64,000 bases of DNA, taken from Liolophura sinensis. Taxonomy: Eukaryota; Mollusca; Polyplacophora; Chitonida; Chitonidae. Position 1 is the first letter of the stretch; each line of letters opens with the position of its first letter. The position numbers and the translations under genes are program-made. The notes below the pieces were generated by a model. That model worked only from the letters and a program-made list of their open reading frames with translations, ran no database searches and was not told the DNA's origin. Below are positions 35,401 through 45,977 of this stretch, piece after piece. The stretch lies in NCBI RefSeq assembly GCF_032854445.1, contig NC_088300.1, positions 620,001-684,000 of the forward strand, given 5' to 3'.

Positions 35401-38400
35401 ACTCCACAGAAGTCTGGGTGGCAGACTTGACCGAAGGTGGTAGCGATGTAGTGAAAGGGTCAGCCCAAAAGGTAACCAGGAAGAAATCTCCATTCCTATC
35501 ATATAAACTTCCTAGTATATTGTATTTGTAAAGCAGTTTTAAAAATATACAAGTATCTCCTGTTCTGTTTTTCATCCTTAAAAGAAGAGACCATCTTCAT
35601 ATAATGATGCAGTGTTATTGGTGTTCATTGTTGGGTGATGAATGATGCAGTGTTATCGGTGTTCATAATTGGGTGATGAATGTTGCAGTGCTGTCGGTGT
35701 TCATCATTGAGTGATGAATGATGCAGTGTTATCGGTGTTCATCATTGGGTGATGAATGATGCAGTGTTATCGGTGTTGAGCATTGCATGATGAATGATGC
35801 AGTGTTATCGGAGTTCAGCATTGTAATGTGTGGGATATTTCAATTACCAAACTGCTGTGGTTTCCCCAGACTGTCTGGTATACAAGGGAAAAATGATATA
35901 TAAGGGAAAAATGATATATAAGTGAAGAAGTCTTGAGTCATTTTTAGTATTTTTTTTAAATATTTTGCTGTCTGTTTCAGAGCATGATGGAGGATTTTGT
36001 GCTGTCCACAAGAGTATCAGTAGATTATATCCAAATTTCTTATTGTTTTTGTTACTGTTATTTTGATACGCTGTGTTCAGGTGTCTGGTGGTGATGATGT
36101 CAGTGTGATATACCCTGGCTGGACAATGGACAATGAACTGTTATACATCGGTGACCAAACAGAGTGGTGGAATCTGTACCATGTGACCAAGTCAGGTGAC
36201 CACGTCAACCTTCATCCTAAACAGGCCGAGGTCGGTTGTCCTCATTGGATCTTTGGGTTCAACAAATACAGCATCGACCCAACTGGCAGTGGCAATATTC
36301 TAACCTTGTTTGGACGAGTAAGTGGAATGAAAGAGTGGAATAGTTTTGAGAATAGTTCTGTCTGTTACGGATCAGTTTGGTAACACAAGGTCTGAGTGAC
36401 TTCTGACAGCAACAATGTTGTGAAAATGTGATATGATGACAGATAGTGATGACATGACAACTGTTATGATGACTGATCCTGCTGACATGACAACTGTTAT
36501 GACTGATCCTGCTGACATGACAACTGTTATGACTGATCCTGATGACATGAAGACTGTTATGACTGATCCTGATGACATGACAACTGTTATGACTGATCCT
36601 GCTGACATGACAACTGTTATGATATAATTTTACCCCAGTCAGGGTTTTATTCTAACCAATGATGACTAATCATGATGACTGATCATGATGACTAATCGTT
36701 ATGACTGATCATCTTTCAGGACCTTGGTCTGTTAAACTTGAAGACAAAAGAGTACAAGGCGATGCAGACAGGGTTTGGCAGCCACACCCTCATCAACTAC
36801 TCAGGGGACGGGCAATATGCATATTGTATCGCTGACAGCCCTACACAGTTCCCTGTTGTTCTGAGAATCAACCTCAGCAACACTAAGGTAAGGGGAAAAC
36901 TAACAACATCTCCCTAGTTGGTGACTTCAGTTTGATGGACATGGTCTCAACATAGTTACTATTTTTTGGAAATTCAATATATTGGTGTGTTCACTGATGA
37001 TGATGGCAATCATGTTAAGAAACATTGCAAAGAGATTCGTGGTTAATTTTTTATCATGATTTGCCATTGACAGGTGGAGGTCCTGCGAGAGTCCAAGACC
37101 AGCACACTGGACAAGGGTTACTTCAGTATTCCCACAGAGATTAGTTGGACAACGGCTGGCAACAAAATTGCGTACGGTTATTTCTACCTTCCTCAGAACA
37201 AAGACTTCCAGGCACCAGAAGGAACCTTACCTCCCTTGCTGGTGAAAGCTCATGGCGGACCCACAGCAAAGACGTTTAATGGGCTCAACTTAAAAATCCA
37301 GTACTGGACAAGTCGAGGCTTTGCAGTGCTGGATGTCAACTATAGAGGCAGTACTGGCTATGGGAAGACATACAGACATGCGCTTAGAAGGAAGTAAGTC
37401 CGACTTTGTGGATAATTTGTAAATACAAAATATCGCCAAATATTTTGCACCTTTTGAGATCTCTATCTAGCAGCAGAATGCGATTGCCACTGTGACTTTG
37501 TGTCCACTTTACAAAGAGTGCAAAGATAATTATTTATTGGTATGGTAGGCATTCAGTTGCCATGGTAATTTCCTGAATGTACACGCACATAACGTTACTT
37601 AGGGTGATTACCATTATGTGGAAACACCCGTGTCACCAGCCTTGAATGTACACGCACATAACGTTACTTAGGGTGATTACCATTATGTGGAAACACCCGT
37701 GTCACCAGCCTTGAATGTACACGCACATAACGTTACTTAGGGTGATTACCATTATGTGGAAACACCGGTGTCACCAGCCTTGAATGTACACGCACATAAC
37801 GTTACTTAGGGTGATTACCATTATGTGGAAACACCGGTGTCACCAGCCTTGAATGTACACGCACATAACGTTACTTAGGGTGATTACCATTATGTGGAAA
37901 CACCGGTGTCACCAGCCTTGAATGTACACGCACATAACGTTACTTAGGGTGATTACCATTATGTGGAAACACCGGTGTCACCAGCCTTGACTAGCCAATC
38001 ACATGACATTATTCACCGTAATTGTTAACTTATTAGTTTTTCGGTGTTTGCAACACCGTTGTTTCAGCATAGTCATAAATGCCTCTAGCATAAACCTGAA
38101 CATAGTGGTTCCTCAGTTCAGTAAAAGGATCTCTGGAAAGGCACAAGCACAGCTTTTCCCCTTCCTCTTTATGCTTGATAGACTTAGTCTCTTCCTCTGC
38201 CATGCTCTGGGTGTATTTTTGTCCAGCTGTAGTTCCTAACAGGTAGTTGTAAAACCCACAATATATGAATTAGACACTTCCAACAGTTGAGGCTTGGACA
38301 ATTTTTGTTATCTATTTTCCATTTTTATTTTTTTTCTGTTACTTGTATGGGTGCACATCTGTGTACTACTTTCCTCCAACTGTCACCAGTAGAAAGCTGT

Positions 38401-41400
38401 CAAACTGAGGCAACTGCCAAACTGAGGCAACTGTCAAACTGAGGCAACTGTCAAACTGAGGCAACTGTCAACTGAGGCAACTGTCAAACTGAGGCAACTG
38501 TCAAACTGAGGCAACTGTCAAACTGAGAAAACTGTCAAAAGCAGAAAACTGTCAAACTGAGAAAACTGTCAAACTGAGAAAACTAGTAGATGCTTCAAAT
38601 ATGTGCACAGCACCAACACGTAGGTTCTAAACTTTCAGCTTGCACACATTTGACATTTTTTGTATATTTACCTTGTGCATGTTATATTTCCCGAGGAATC
38701 TCATTGACACCCAGAGCCCTAGATTTTAAGTCCAGTCCCTCATTTTAATAATGTAAATCTGCAATAGTTGCAACATTGTGCGAGAAGTTCTACAGCTTGT
38801 GTACACTGTTGTAGCTGGGGCATCTGTGATGTGGAAGACTGCTGCAGTGGTGCGGAGTTTCTGGCCAAGGAGGGGAAAGTGGAAGCTAAGCATTTGTGTA
38901 TTGATGGTGGATCAGCTGGAGGGTATACAACCCTGGCTAGCTTAGCATTCAAAGATGTCTTCAAGGCTGGTGAGTCATGCAGCTTATGTTTGTTAGCTTT
39001 GTTTTCGGGTTGGAAAGACAAGGGATGTCCATTTTGAGGTTGAAGACCATGGACAATATTTTACACTTGCCTTTTTTTCTAAATGTACCACAGATCGAGA
39101 GATAAATGTAGATGCCATATTGTAGTATAAAAAAGAGTGGTGGATGGTGACATCTTACGTTTGTCATTTGACCGATATAGCAGGCATTTTTGTATGTCAC
39201 ATGTGGGAAGTTTATCAGTGACTTACCAGAGGTGGCTGTTCTCCCCTGGCCAGTGCAGTTCCCTCTCCCTCAAACCTAACACCCATTCTTTAAATACTAA
39301 CACCCATTGTTTTAATCATAATACCCATTTTTAAATTCTTGAGTAAACATTCAAATAAATACATTAATATTACTCTCAGTGCTCATTTTGACTGTTAAAA
39401 TGATGAATTTGACGGAGTTTTTCCCGTATAGGTTCTACACATTTTTGAAATAATGAGAAACTTTTTATTTTGGAGGGACGTTCGAAATGTGAGATGGTTT
39501 CAGTACAAGTCTTGTTCGTCTAATATCAAGAAATGGCTCAGTATGACACCGTCTACCTCTGTATCCCATTGTTATCTACAGGAGCCAGTCATTATGGTGT
39601 GGCTGATATTGAAGCCTTAGCAACGGACACCCACAAGTTTGAGAGTCGCTACATGGACTCACTGATTGGACCATACGATGAGGAGCATAAACAGTTGTAC
39701 AAGGACCGCTCGCCGATCAACCATGTCAACAGCCTGAACTGTCCTATGGCATTTTTCCAGGGTGATGAAGACAAGGTGAGTACCCTGGGCTCCACTTCTT
39801 GTTGGGTGGAGTTATTGTGTAACAGTATTGTTACTTAGCAACCATAGCAACCAGTACTGCAGAGATTGTGTCCTGTGCATCTGTGAGGAGAGGGGAACAG
39901 AATTGGTCACCAGATGAGGGCGTGTACATGGTCTGTGACTGGGAGGGGTGTCGGGGTCGGGTGTTTTGGGTGGGGCATCATGTGTTGGACATCACATGTG
40001 GTGTCTCGGCTGGGACATCAGGCCTGGTGTGTTGGGTGGTACATCAGGCCTGGTGTGTTGGGTGGTACATCAGGCCTGGTGTATTGGGTGGGACAGCAGA
40101 TTTGGTGTCATGGATGGGGCATTGGGTCTGGTGTTTTGGGTGGGGTATAGGCCTGGTGTCTTGGGTGGGACAGCAGATTTGGTGTCATGGATGGGGCATT
40201 GGGTCTGGTGTTTTGGGTGGGGTATCAGGCCTGGTGTCTTGGGTGAGGCAGCAGGTGTGGTGTCTTGGGTGGGGCATTGAGTGGTGTTTTGGGTGGGACA
40301 TCAGGTCTGGTGTCTTGTGTAAGATATCAGGTCTGATGTCTTGGGTGGGACATTAGGCTTGGTGTCTTGGGTGGGACATTAGGCCTGGTGTGTAATGTGG
40401 GAAATTGGTTCAGGTGTCTTGGGACATGACTGAGATATGACTGAAAGAGTGTGTTAAGTGACATTAAGCCCATCAAGCAAGCATATCCATTTAAATGTAG
40501 TAACAGTGTGTAAACTGCTCTGTTTAGATTGTGCCGCCCAACCAAGCAGAGATGATGTACAATGCTGTCAAAGCCAAAAAACTACCCACAGTATATGTGC
40601 TGTTTAAAGGTAAGGCAAGATCACAAGTCTGTTAGTAGTCAGTGTGGAACACACATTTTTACAAAGTATGTGGACAATCTGTAGAGCAGTATCAAACCCA
40701 GAAAGTCATTCTGAAGGTGTGGGTGATACTCAGGAACACTTACAATAAGGAAAGGGCTTTGAGGTTGACTCCACAAATCAAAACTTCATATTTTCGTAGT
40801 GTTGACTGAAATGAATAAGAATAAATGTTATTTTTTCTTTTTGTTTCAACTGGATGATGTCCAAATATTAATTAATGAGTGTCCAGCATAACTTTGTAAC
40901 ATGGCAAACTGATCATGACTTCCTGTCAGAGACTAATTTGTCAGTACAGAAATTCCAATCTGACCAATAGATATGGACGTGCTATAAACAGTTATCAGGT
41001 TTGTGCTACATTCTGCATGCATCTGCTATAGACAGTAATCTGGTTTGTGCTACATGCTATAGACAGTAATTTGGTTTGTACTACGTGCTATAGACAGTAA
41101 TCTGGTTTATGCTATGTGCTATTGACAGTAATCTGGTTTGTGCTACGTGTTATTGACAGTAATCTGGGTTTGTACTACATGCTATAGACAGTAATCTGGT
41201 TTGTGCTACGTGCTATTGACAGTAATCTGGTTTGTACTACATGCTATAGACAGTAATCTGGTTTGTACTACGTGCTATAGACAGTAATTTGGTTTATGCT
41301 ACATGCTATAGACAGTAATCTGGTTTGTGCTTTTAATTTCCAGGTGAACAACATGGCTTCCGTAAAAGTGAAAACATTCAGAAGGCCTTGGACGGGGAGT

Positions 41401-42950
41401 TCTACTTTTTCTCTCGAATCTTTGGATTTGAACCAGCTGACAAAGGAATTGAAGTAAGTTAACATACTGACAGGAAATATGGTGTGTTCACATTTCATAT
41501 CAGATATGTACAGCTGGTACATGTGGTGTGTTGAATGGCCCTCTGTGATATATTGCCACCAAGCATACATGTGGTGTGTTGAATGGCCCTCTGTGATGTT
41601 CCCACCAGGCATACATGTACAGCTGGTAAATGTGGCATGTTGAATGGCCCTCTGTGATATATTCTCACCAAGCATACAGGTACAGCTGGTAAATGTGGCA
41701 TGTTGAATGGCCCTCTGTGATATATTACCACCAAGCATACATGTACAGCTGGTAAATGTGGCTTGTTGGAGTGGCCCTCTGTGATATATTCTCACCAAGC
41801 ATACATGTACAGCTGGTAAATGTGGCATGTTGAATGGCCCTCTGTGATATATTCTCACCAAGCATACATGTACAGCTGGTAAATGTGGCATGTTGAATGG
41901 CCCTCTGTGATATATTCTCACTAAGCATACATGTACAGCTGGTAAATGTGGCATGTTGAATGGCCCTCTGTGATATATTCTCACCAAGCCTACATGTGCA
42001 GCTGGTAAATGTGGCATGTTGAATGGCCCTCTATGATATATTCTCACTAAGCATACATGTACAGCTGGTAAATGTGGCTTGTTGGAGTGGCCCTCTGTGA
42101 TATATTCTCACCAAGCCTACATGTACAGCTGGTAAATGTGGCATGTTGAATGGCCCTCTATGATATATTCTCACTAAGCATACATGTACAGCTGGTAAAT
42201 GTGGCATGTTGAATGGCCCTCTATGATATATTCTCACTAAGCATACATGTACAGCTGGTAAATGTGGCTTGTTGGAGTGGCCCTCTGTGATATATTCTCA
42301 CCAAGCCTACATGTACAGCTGGTAAATGTGGCATGTTGAATGGCCCTCTATGATATATTCTCACTAAGCATACATGTACAGCTGGTAAATGTGGCATGTT
42401 GAATGGCCCTCTATGATATATTCTCACCAAGCCTACATGTACAGCTGGTAAATGTGGCATGTTGAATGGCCCTCTGTGATATATTCTCACTAAGCATACC
42501 GTTTGTACATGTAATAGCTTGGGTTGTTATTTTAGCCAGGGTTCTACATGTATAATTAACCTAATTCTCCAACTTCCTCACTGCCTCTACAATCAATATT
42601 TTGAAACATTCACAGAGAACTGTGGTGTGTAGTAAAAATAATTAGCAATTTTTTGAAGCTTGCATCTTTGACACAAATAAATCATTTTAGCATCAGTTTC
42701 ATGATAATTGTAAGCATAAATTCTACTGGAAAAACTGCATTAATGGTTGAAATGGTTGAAGATTTACAGTATGCATTTTAATTCAAAATTCAGAACCCTG
42801 ATTCCCATGAGCCAGACTTCTGGCAGACTTAAAATAACAACAAAATAACGGCTAACACGACTTACACTATGCTCTTGTGAGTCTGCAGGTTTCAGAGTTC
42901 TGGTAATTGTCATTTTGGTCTTTCAGCTGAAGATTGAAAACTTGGACTGA
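23489..42950 (+). CDS. S9C-type serine peptidase (dipeptidyl/acylaminoacyl peptidase family), complete, 13 exons
   Basis: Prolyl-oligopeptidase-clan enzyme expected to remove dipeptides or acylated residues from peptide N-termini. Exons: 23489-23849, 29794-30080, 33251-33367, 33984-34070, 35394-35471, 36081-36317, 36720-36887, 37074-37393, 38815-38969, 39582-39775, 40528-40609, 41344-41453, 42927-42950 (stop). All junctions are GT-AG and all phases agree. Seen: N-terminal core PYGSWKSPI; beta-propeller motifs ([32 protein letters not shown]); hydrolase motifs [10 protein letters not shown] and GSTGYGKTY; nucleophile Ser in [10 protein letters not shown] (exon 9); Asp in QGDEDK (end of exon 10); His in GEQHGFRK (exon 12). 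From the first ATG it gives 739 residues; from ATG 23699 (MASQVSQ) 669, close to bacterial S9C enzymes. The extra N-terminus contains a hydrophobic stretch ([17 protein letters not shown]) that could be a signal or mitochondrial presequence, or could be untranslated. Fold and family are certain; substrate and location are not. Confidence 0.93.
24380..25585. repeat. 51-bp minisatellite (about 23 copies)
   Basis: Unit gatctatcacctgttctggc, tttggctgagtaggggcagt, acagcaccact, in intron 1 of the S9C peptidase gene. As 51 is 17 codons, the minus strand is open for 303 codons ([17 protein letters not shown] repeat). That is a by-product of the period, since no start context, domain or splice signal supports it. 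Confidence 0.97.
25803..25985 (-). mobile_element. Degraded tRNA-head SINE copy
   Basis: A (ttta)n run, gtgattggtgtttttcgtca, ggtggccagcattaaggttg; several substitutions relative to the other copies. In intron 1 of the peptidase gene. Confidence 0.75.
26958..28215. repeat. 27-bp minisatellite (about 46 copies)
   Basis: Unit gtaaggttttatgtttgggt plus cagttga, in intron 1 of the peptidase gene. The 27-bp period leaves the minus strand open for 436 codons (DPNIKPYST repeat). Each plus-strand unit contains GTAAGG, which resembles a 5' splice site core. Confidence 0.97.
28205..29220. repeat. 27-bp array continued, interleaved with four copies of a 100-150-bp element
   Basis: The 27-bp units resume at 28685-29115. 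Around them, at 28205, 28370, 28510 and 29100, are diverged copies of a sequence following a ggtcag unit: cagttttcatca..., atgaaactt...ggg, gatgaaga. It seems the 27-bp unit expanded within or from this element. Confidence 0.8.
30530..31205. repeat. 51-bp minisatellite (about 13 copies)
   Basis: Unit agagcatactgtctttgcta, tagtggtagaacattaatgt, atgtctttgct, in intron 2 of the peptidase gene. Confidence 0.95.
31745..32160. repeat. 24-28-bp minisatellite
   Basis: Unit taattattactgtacatgta followed by cgtagg, tgtatg or tg. It is AT-rich, in intron 2 of the peptidase gene. Confidence 0.95.
32300..33145 (+). repeat. About 50-bp array carrying splice-acceptor-like motifs, with 157-bp higher-order repeat
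   Basis: Unit ttctggcttttctgttctag then tgtcattgaatcgatgagaa and tgcagtgtgt, about 16 copies just upstream of peptidase exon 3 (33251). Each unit contains a pyrimidine tract ending in TAG. A longer variant with atcagttgatg recurs at about 32431, 32588, 32745 and 32902, i.e. every 157 bp (three units). Confidence 0.95.
34370..35030 (+). repeat. TCTG/TCTA-rich degenerate tandem repeat
   Basis: Irregular runs of tgtctgtctgtatgtctact-type units in intron 4 of the peptidase gene, leading straight into the exon-5-derived array at 35088. It is pyrimidine-rich on the plus strand. Confidence 0.95.
35088..35393 (+). repeat. Four tandem copies of the 3' splice site and first 36 nt of peptidase exon 5
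   Basis: Copies begin at 35088, 35165, 35240 and 35317, and the true exon begins at 35394, giving a 75-77 bp period. Each copy has a pyrimidine-rich TCTG/TTTTTCC tract, TAG or CAG, then 36 nt matching the exon start ([12 protein letters not shown]). After ACTTG the copies revert to TCTG repeat, whereas the real exon continues ACCGAAGG. Copies decode as [36 protein letters not shown] and [12 protein letters not shown], so the frame is intact but a decoy-started exon would run into a stop. Confidence 0.93.
35600..35825. repeat. 38-bp tandem repeat (about 6 copies)
   Basis: Unit gatgaatgatgcagtgttat plus cggtgttcatcattgggt, in intron 5 of the peptidase gene. Confidence 0.93.
36430..36715 (+). 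repeat. 30-bp tandem repeat reaching the acceptor of peptidase exon 7
   Basis: Unit gactgatcctgatgacatga plus caactgttat, about seven copies to 36627. After a short break, gatgactgatcat-type units run to 36712, a few bases before the CTTTCAG acceptor (exon starts 36720). Confidence 0.9.
37575..37989. repeat. 69-bp tandem repeat, six nearly identical copies
   Basis: Copies begin at 37575, 37644, 37713, 37782, 37851 and 37920 (gaatgtacacgcacataacg...). The only difference noticed is cacccgtg in the first two and caccggtg in the last four. In intron 8 of the peptidase gene; the near-identity indicates a very recent expansion. Confidence 0.97.
38397..38585. repeat. 17-bp tandem repeat (about 11 copies)
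   Basis: Unit aactgtcaaactgaggc with a gagaa variant at the right end, about 230 bp upstream of peptidase exon 9. Confidence 0.95.
39945..40400. repeat. 26-bp minisatellite (about 17 copies)
   Basis: Unit ggtgtcttgggtggggcatc plus aggcct, in intron 10 of the peptidase gene. G-rich on the plus strand. Confidence 0.93.
41028..41335 (+). repeat. 31-bp minisatellite abutting the acceptor of peptidase exon 12
   Basis: Unit gacagtaatctggtttgtgc plus tacgtgctata, about ten copies. The last copy merges into the polypyrimidine tract gcttttaatttccag that ends at the exon start, 41344. Confidence 0.95.
41505..42500. repeat. 63-bp minisatellite (about 16 copies) with a 189-bp higher-order period
   Basis: Unit tgttgaatggccctctgtga, tatattctcaccaagcatac, atgtacagctggtaaatgtg, gca. 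It begins about 50 bp after the donor of peptidase exon 12. A gcttgttggagtggccctc variant recurs at about 41762, 42077 and 42266; the last two are three units (189 bp) apart. Confidence 0.95.
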
Positions 42951-43522
42951 AGATTCCAGTGGTTACCCCAGTGTGTCCATCATTGAGTTCATCCAATATA
43001 AGTTCTGTTTTCCGATCATGCATGATTTAGTAACACTGTTTTATTATCCTGTTTTTCATTTAAAATTTCTAGTGTTCTGGAATATGTTACAACGGTCTTG
43101 TAATGTTCTTAAAGTTGAAATTATGACTCCTTAAAAAAATAAAAAAGGCAGTTACTGATGTACATCTTGGTATTGTTGGTATGTCACCATGTTACTGCAG
43201 GTTTTAAACACCTGGTTAATACAGGAATTATAACACCAGCTATGTTTTGTGTTTGTCCTTTCTTTTTATGGTTTTTTTTCCTCATTAGTTTCAGATTTGC
43301 GCATGAATTGCAAACTGTTAAACAAAACCTGACACATCAAATGCCACTTTGACTGGCTTTGCTTGCACATCTCAGTATTTGTTTTGTGCCTCACAGAAGC
43401 ACCCTGGTCAAGACATCAGATGGGACACTTATCCCAACCCACACTATGCCTGCACTAAGTGGGTTCATTCAGACTGGCCCTCACTTGCAGTACTGTTGTC
43501 CTACACAACAAACCAACCTCAC

Positions 43523-43528
43523 AATAAA
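43523..43528 (+). promoter_or_regulatory. Candidate poly(A) signal AATAAA for the S9C peptidase gene
   Basis: AATAAA 573 bp after the peptidase stop codon. Another AATAAA lies closer, at 43138-43143, in an A-rich run. Which one is used cannot be decided from sequence. Confidence 0.35.
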
Positions 43529-43551
43529 AGTGATCATCAGTATCAGTAAAC

Positions 43552-43557
43552 TTTATT
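43552..43557 (-). promoter_or_regulatory. Candidate poly(A) signal (AATAAA on minus strand) for XPO1
   Basis: TTTATT on the plus strand, 24 bp from the plus-strand signal at 43523. It would imply a 2.4-kb XPO1 3' UTR including the 44.4-45.0 kb array. A nearer candidate is at 43864-43869. Confidence 0.3.
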
Positions 43558-44424
43558 CAATCCACTGGTTTGTACCGTGTTATAACACACAATGCAATTT
43601 GATGATTTCAAGTAGACAGTGGTGCAGAAATGCTCCTTAAAAACAAGTTTCAGCTTGCCTGTTCATATGGGCACAAAGAAGTTTTTTGGTGTGGCTTCAG
43701 AGGTAAGTCAAGACTGTTGCATTTCTGTCTATCCCACATACAGCTGTTTATACATCAGGCAATCAACCATCTACACCTACAGTCAGCATGTGCACCCATT
43801 ATTGGGAAGTCAACGACTTGGGAATAGCACAGACTTCCAAATTACTGTTCCGCCTTTTCTCATTTTATTCTGTATTTTCAGTCTGTGCTGTATATATCAT
43901 ACCATAAATATCATGTCCTCAAAGACAACCTGGACTGGGGGTGGGGGGGCTGGGGTGGAATTCCTCTACAAAAATACGAAGATGATATAGATCATGAGAC
44001 TGAAACAAAGTAACTAAATCCTAACAACTCCTGTACCAGAAAATTTGGTGAATTAGTGCCATAAATGATAGAGGACATACAAACATGAAGGTACACATAG
44101 GATATTACAACATGTAATTAACAGCCGAGTGGAGGAAGAAAACATGACAGTTCAGATCTGTCCCAATCATCTACACGATGCCTCGAGCGAACAGTTTGTG
44201 AAAAATTGAAAAATGATAGAAAAAAACATGGACTGATACAATAATACTTCTTAGGAAAATGAGTATGGTATATTCACTCCATGATGTTTTTTTCCTCTCT
44301 GAAATATTAAACTTTACTCTTTTGATTGCGTAGCATACTTTACTAATCTTTAACTGCTTACAATTTTCCAGTATTCTTACTGTAAATGGAGCGCATCAAA
44401 CAGGCAAGCTCTGGCACTCAATTA

Positions 44425-45000
44425 ACATTATGGCTGTCAACACAATCAAGTTAACGTTATGGCTGTCGGCACATTCCAGTCAACGTTATGGCTGTCGGCA
44501 CATTCCAGTTAACGTTAATGTTATGGCTGTCGGCCCATTCCAGTCAACGTTATGGCTGTCGGCCCATTCCAGTCAACGTTATGGCTGTCGGCACATTCCA
44601 GTTAACGTTATGGCTGTCAGCACATTCCAGTTAACCTTAACGTTATGGCTGTCAGCCCATTCCAGTTAACGTTATGGCCGTCAGCCCATTCCAGTCAACG
44701 TTATGGCTGTCGGCACATTCCAGTTAACCTTAACGTTATGGCTGTCAGCCCATTCCAGTTAACGTTATGGCTGTCAGCCCATTCCAGTTAACGTTATGGC
44801 TGTCAGCATATTCCAGTTAACGTTATGGCTGTCAGCCCATTCCAGTTAACGTTATGGCTGTCAGCATATTCCAGTTAACCTTAACGTTATGGCTGTCAGC
44901 CCATTCCAGTTAACGTTATGGCTGTCAGCATATTCCAGTTAACGTTATGGCTGTCAGCATATTCCAGTTAACGTTATGGCTGTCAGCACATTCCAGTCAG
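44425..45000. repeat. 28-29-bp minisatellite (about 19 copies)
   Basis: Unit gttatggctgtcagcccatt plus ccagttaac, with longer cttaacgttatgg variants. Lies between the convergent peptidase and XPO1 genes, probably in the XPO1 3' UTR or flank. Confidence 0.95.
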
Positions 45001-45977
45001 GCTATATCGACCTGGCACAATAACAATGATTCAGGACAACAGGTGGTGCACCAAACCTGGTTACCTGACACAAGACCTACATGCATACCTTTAGAGCTTT
45101 ACATTAGCCCTGTCACTCACAGACCACAGAATATATATCTATATATATATATATATGTATGTATGTATGTACAGCTATGACATCTCCACTGTCATGGTCT
45201 CACCACAGTACAACATACCCAGGTAGGGAAAAAAAAACAGTATACATTCTACACAGCTCCACCCTTCCTCACCATGACAAAAAAATAAATAGAATCCAGC
45301 CGGAGCAGCATGAAGTAATGATAGAACAAGTCAAGTGATGATCAGGGAATTAGCCATATACTACAGCGAGGGGAAACTGGGCATGAGAATTGAGATGCTC
45401 GCTCTAGCCAAGGGACTAATGAAAAGAATGGTTCATTTAAACACCTAGACAACATGCTGTTAACCAAGAAAACCTGTTCAAATTCATGTAACCAATATAC
45501 TCTATATAAAATATGGTATGTACAGTATTGCAGCCAACATTTTGTACATAGCCTCTATGTGCCACCTGATTGGTATCATGTAAGTCATCACAAGTCCACT
45601 CAGCTACTGAGGACTCAATCGTGACATGATGGGTAAGGTTTTGACTTATATTAATGCTTTGTGAGCTGAAAATGGGCCCATTGTACACCTAACACACAGC
45701 TGAAAATCTAAGAGAATAGAAAACCATGAAGTACCACAAACACACCACATGCTCCCCCAATACCGATAGCTGGTCTATATACATCATGAAGAAATGACAC
45801 AAAACTATTTCCAAAAGGTATTTACAATACAAAGACTACAAGTCTTCACTTTCACATGTTTTAGTTCGATTTCGATGTAATACGGTGGTGATATATCAGG
45901 TTGTGTCCAGTCAACCTTTACAAAATAACTCCCACTACAGCTCTCTGTCTGTTGAGTTGTCTCCCCTGGTTGGAGTC
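45001..45977. other. Downstream flank / probable 3' UTR of XPO1
   Basis: Unique sequence with a short (AT)n(GTAT)n run at 45130-45172. No further coding exon was seen. It follows the XPO1 stop codon on the minus strand. Confidence 0.5.

Noticed and set aside
41268-42490. 259-codon minus-strand frame with [20 protein letters not shown] repeats
   Set aside because: 63-bp array on the strand opposite a real exon; its frame overlaps the genuine peptidase exon 12 in antisense.
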